Of a stretch of 64,000 nucleotides of DNA, positions 60,720 to 64,000 are shown in pieces. A program made the translations under genes and the position numbers. The notes under the pieces are model-generated. The model saw only the letters and a program-made list of their open reading frames with translations, had not been told where the DNA came from and ran no database searches. Origin of the DNA: Acanthosoma haemorrhoidale (taxonomy: Eukaryota; Arthropoda; Insecta; Hemiptera; Acanthosomatidae); assembly GCA_930367205.1 (NCBI GenBank), contig OV884009.1, positions 83,349,189-83,413,188 of the forward strand, written 5' to 3'. Each line of letters begins with the position of its first letter. Position 1 is the stretch's first letter.

Positions 60720-63700
60720 TGTTTTTAAAGAAAATTTTGTTTAGTTTGCGTTGTTGCAATTGGGAATTAACTAACTGTATTTTAGCTATCGCTAAAAACC
60801 ACAAAATATAAATTTACTCATTCTCTATTTGGTATTGGACCATAGCCCTAACGAAATTTTCTGTTGCATTTGAGTTCTACTATCACATCATTAAATTTTG
60901 GACAACATTTACGTTACACTCTGTATATAATTTTGAGTGTGTATATATTCTTAAAAATGCCTTAGGAAATTTACACCGAACCGAACTCGGCACAGTATCT
61001 GGAAAAATTGCTGTGGAAAGACATTTCAAAAGGGAGGGGGTGGTAATTAGGATATGTGAAATTAATCGAAAACGACCGATTTGTGGAATCCATTTGTTTC
61101 GAGTCGCTGAGATCTGGGATGATTAGTTACCCTCCCTATGCCGTTTAAGGCCAAGTACATACCAATCAGCATAGGGTTTGAGTAAGGATGAAAATTCAAA
61201 TGTCCAAAATGACCGACATTAGTGTCATATCCATAGTTTTCGGGAACGCTAAGCTGATTGATCACAGTCCCAATGATATTGAAGCACATGTTTAGTCGAA
61301 TAGAACTCTGTAGAACCTTCTAGAATATTGTGGAAATGAATAGAACTCTGTGTTCTAGAACCTTCTAGTAGTTTTTTAGAAATAAAAGAAGTTTGTCGTA
61401 CCATCAGATTTTTTTTAAGATTGCTACCACATCGTCTATTACGTGGGATATCCGATTATTATACTACGGCACCCCCAACCCGCTGTTTGTTAACATGTAG
61501 GATATAAACCTTCACTAATTATTATGTATCACGCTAATTCTTTTAGCGATTGTGCAGTGTACTTTATCATGAATATGGGTGCAATGAAAATACTCTTGTT
61601 GCATTAAGATTCCGATGCGGGCGAGCCAATACGCTAGATTCACATTTTATAAAAACTGACCCTTCAATAAATCACTTAATAGAATTTAAAAGAAAATTTC
61701 TAAAAATTCTATTCTGATATCTTCATTCTAAAAATTATCTGATCACTGAATTTTTATAGAATTAGGATGAAAATAAAGACGAAACTACAGTATATTCTGG
61801 GCAATATAAGTTAATATTTCCACGTGAGCGAAGCCAGGGGCAAAAGTTATAATAATATATACGGCTCGATTTTGGACTTTTTTTGTTGGGTTAGTGGAAT
61901 GTATACAAAGTTTGAATGAACCCTTACTATACTATTGAACAACAAACAAACTGTAATTTTCATAATTTCAACAAAGTAGTTGAAAGAAACATGTTTAACA
62001 CGTTTTCTAATTATTATAGTTTAAACATACGAAATTACATATATTAGGATCTATATTACCAAACATGATAAGATACAATTTTTTTGTTTATTTCTTAGTG
62101 ATTAATTAATTAATATCAGTATTAAGATCTTTATTTAAAAAATTACAATTTTTTTATTATTCATTTCTTCATTTAATTAATAACAATAATTTTTTTATGG
62201 AGATTGTAATTTCATGGCTTCGCAACATTTTATGGATCTTGGTCGAGAATGTGAGACTCCCAACAAACAGACAAAGGAATGAAAACAGAAACAAGTGTTT
62301 CTGTTTTTGAAATAAAATCTAAACTTATAATTCATGTAAGTTTTTTTTGCAAAAATAATCAGCGTATTTTGAGGTGAAGCACCGCCTTCAAGCACCTTTT
62401 ATACTCTTGGTGTATGAAACGATCAAAAATTTTGTTTCATTTGCAGCATTTAACATACGTACATGTTAACTACTGTAAATGTAGGATTGAATATATATTT
62501 TGGGGTTACTGTTTGCTTTTCGAAAAGTTAAAAACTTTTTAGGAGCCTTCTGTACAACCTCTGTGGTTAGCACTCACAGTGCGGCTGGCGAGCTATCATT
62601 AGAGATGAGAAGAAAATACTTATTTCTAAAATATGCTATAAAACTAGTATCTATTCCCACCCATTCAACTTTTGATGCAGTTGTTTCTTAACCAAATTAG
62701 CAGCTCAATCCGTGAAGAAATTCTAGTAGTACCCTATTCGCCGAAAAATACTTAATTGACTTCATGTTCAAAATTCAAGGAAATAATTTCCTTTTTAGAA
62801 ATCAGAAAGTTAATTCTAAAATCCCAATTAATAATGATGCACATGCAAGTAATTATTAATGATAACCTTAATAAAAAAATATATTCTGTATTATACCACC
62901 TTTGCCTTTGTATTTCTACTCAAGGATTTCTCTCTTCTAGAATTTTTTTTTATTTTCAGTAAAGGTAATGGTGGCCTAATTCTAAAACCAAAAAAACAAA
63001 ACAAGTCCTGTTCGTGGACCAAATCCTTTCCCAAAGCACTGAAAATCTAATATTTAATAAATTCTTCAAAAAAAATTGTAAAACTAATTTAAGTAAATTA
63101 AAAAAAGATCTGTTATGCTCTAAATTCTAAAAATAAAACGTACTAATTTTTTAACCGTAAATAAAATTATCAAACATTTAAAAAACTGGTGCAAATCGTT
63201 GTTGCTTAAAAAAAAATGTGTCTCGATCATCTTTTCTTAGCTCCACGCCCACATACTTGATAACATCGCTCAAGTTTTTGTATGTAACTAAATTGTTCAT
63301 GAAATTTGTAATAGACGATCTAACTTTGCTTCCCTCTTTATTCTCCGATATTCCTCTTTTTGACTATCTTTTGGGGGTAATATTATATTATAAGAAGATA
63401 CTTATCTCCAAAACGGGATTTGGATCATCAGAAATTGGTATATAATATTGATTTTAATTTTTATCATGTTAGAATTCATTTTAGAATGAACCGTTTTTTT
63501 TATGTACCGAAATAAGTTTTAGAATTTATATGAACGAATAATGATCTCCACATTCCCTGTCAATGTGTGGTTTTGATATTTATTTTATTGTATGGTTTAT
63601 TTTATTGTTATTTAATCATTGTAATTAATTAAGGGGGGTAACTCAGAGTGATGTAATTCACATTTTCAACAATTCTTACTTAAGACCAGAAATACAATCT

Positions 63701-64000
63701 AGAAAGACTCAACTGTTGAATGAAAACCAGAACTAATTCACAATAGTTGCTCTTTCGCCATTTTTTATCAAGCTCTAAATTTGTATTTATTTACTTGCGC
63801 AATGGTGCAAGTCATTCTCAGATGTTTAAAATAGAGCAAAAATAAAATTTAAACAAATTTTACTTCACAATTACCTTTAGTCGAACCTCAATTCAATATT
63901 CAATCGGTTCCCGGCATAAATTAATGACTTGGGAATTCATCACTAACCAAAATTTCTGCTAACTCAAAACGATTTTGAAATGGAATTGAAAATATTATAT
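60720..64000. other. AT-rich right end
   Basis: A triple near-repeat of GAACCTTCTAGAA-type sequence lies at 61.30-61.38 kb (AGAACTCTGT and CTTCTAG repeated). No coding sequence is recognised, including the small frames at 62.5-63.4 kb. Confidence 0.5.

Noticed and set aside
60375..60728. 117-codon frame as a host gene
   Set aside because: Its residues and the following DNA align with the ORF2 end and 3' UTR of the jockey family at 30-32 kb.
1..64000. Bacterial, phage or CRISPR content
   Set aside because: No operon-like gene packing, no regular spacer arrays and no bacterial RNA genes; introns and LINEs point to an animal genome.

Overview
The window looks like insect nuclear DNA: AT-rich, with split genes, long introns and a dense mix of decayed transposable elements. 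No operons, Shine-Dalgarno sites, phage genes or CRISPR arrays are seen. The one cellular gene is a GMC oxidoreductase of the insect glucose-dehydrogenase-like type. That protein style, together with jockey-type LINEs, a Tc1-like element and Penelope-like ribozyme motifs, fits an arthropod. A hemipteran is a guess from general character only.

Layout. 1-6.5 kb: AT-rich spacer, a LINE tail, a 1.7 kb inverted repeat (4131-4576 against 5384-5820) holding an 89 bp MITE, and a tRNA-like SINE head. 7.0-9.5 kb: a foldback-like element whose inverted arms carry ~34 bp tandem repeats, with a GC-rich promoter-like repeat between them; that repeat has a second copy at 10.65-11.45 kb. 13-25 kb: spacer with LINE fragments (jockey tail at 13.15 kb, reverse transcriptase at 21.4-22.0 kb, LINE C-terminus at 22.95-23.26 kb). 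25.2-26.2 kb: a GC-rich island followed by a small hydrophobic ORF. 28-42 kb: a cluster of 5'-truncated jockey copies sharing one 3' untranslated region, other LINE ends at 35.2 and 37.4 kb, and a Penelope-type hammerhead core at 28.1 kb. 41.9-43.5 kb: a Tc1 element with both ends present and a broken DD34E transposase. 45.5 kb: a second hammerhead core.

47.4-60.1 kb: the GMC gene on the minus strand. A 579-codon terminal exon and a 101 bp exon are joined in phase 0. A proposed first exon lies 8.1 kb upstream and fits in phase. Its introns hold a Tc1 relic, two LINE relics in the sense orientation, a MITE and ribozyme-like cores. 60.3-64 kb: another old jockey copy, then AT-rich spacer.

The only functional pathway visible is the GMC enzyme. 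Nearly everything else is self-replicating DNA in decay. The least explained structures are the foldback-like element with its embedded promoter-like repeat, the 4-6 kb inverted repeat, and a short hairpin repeated at four places.
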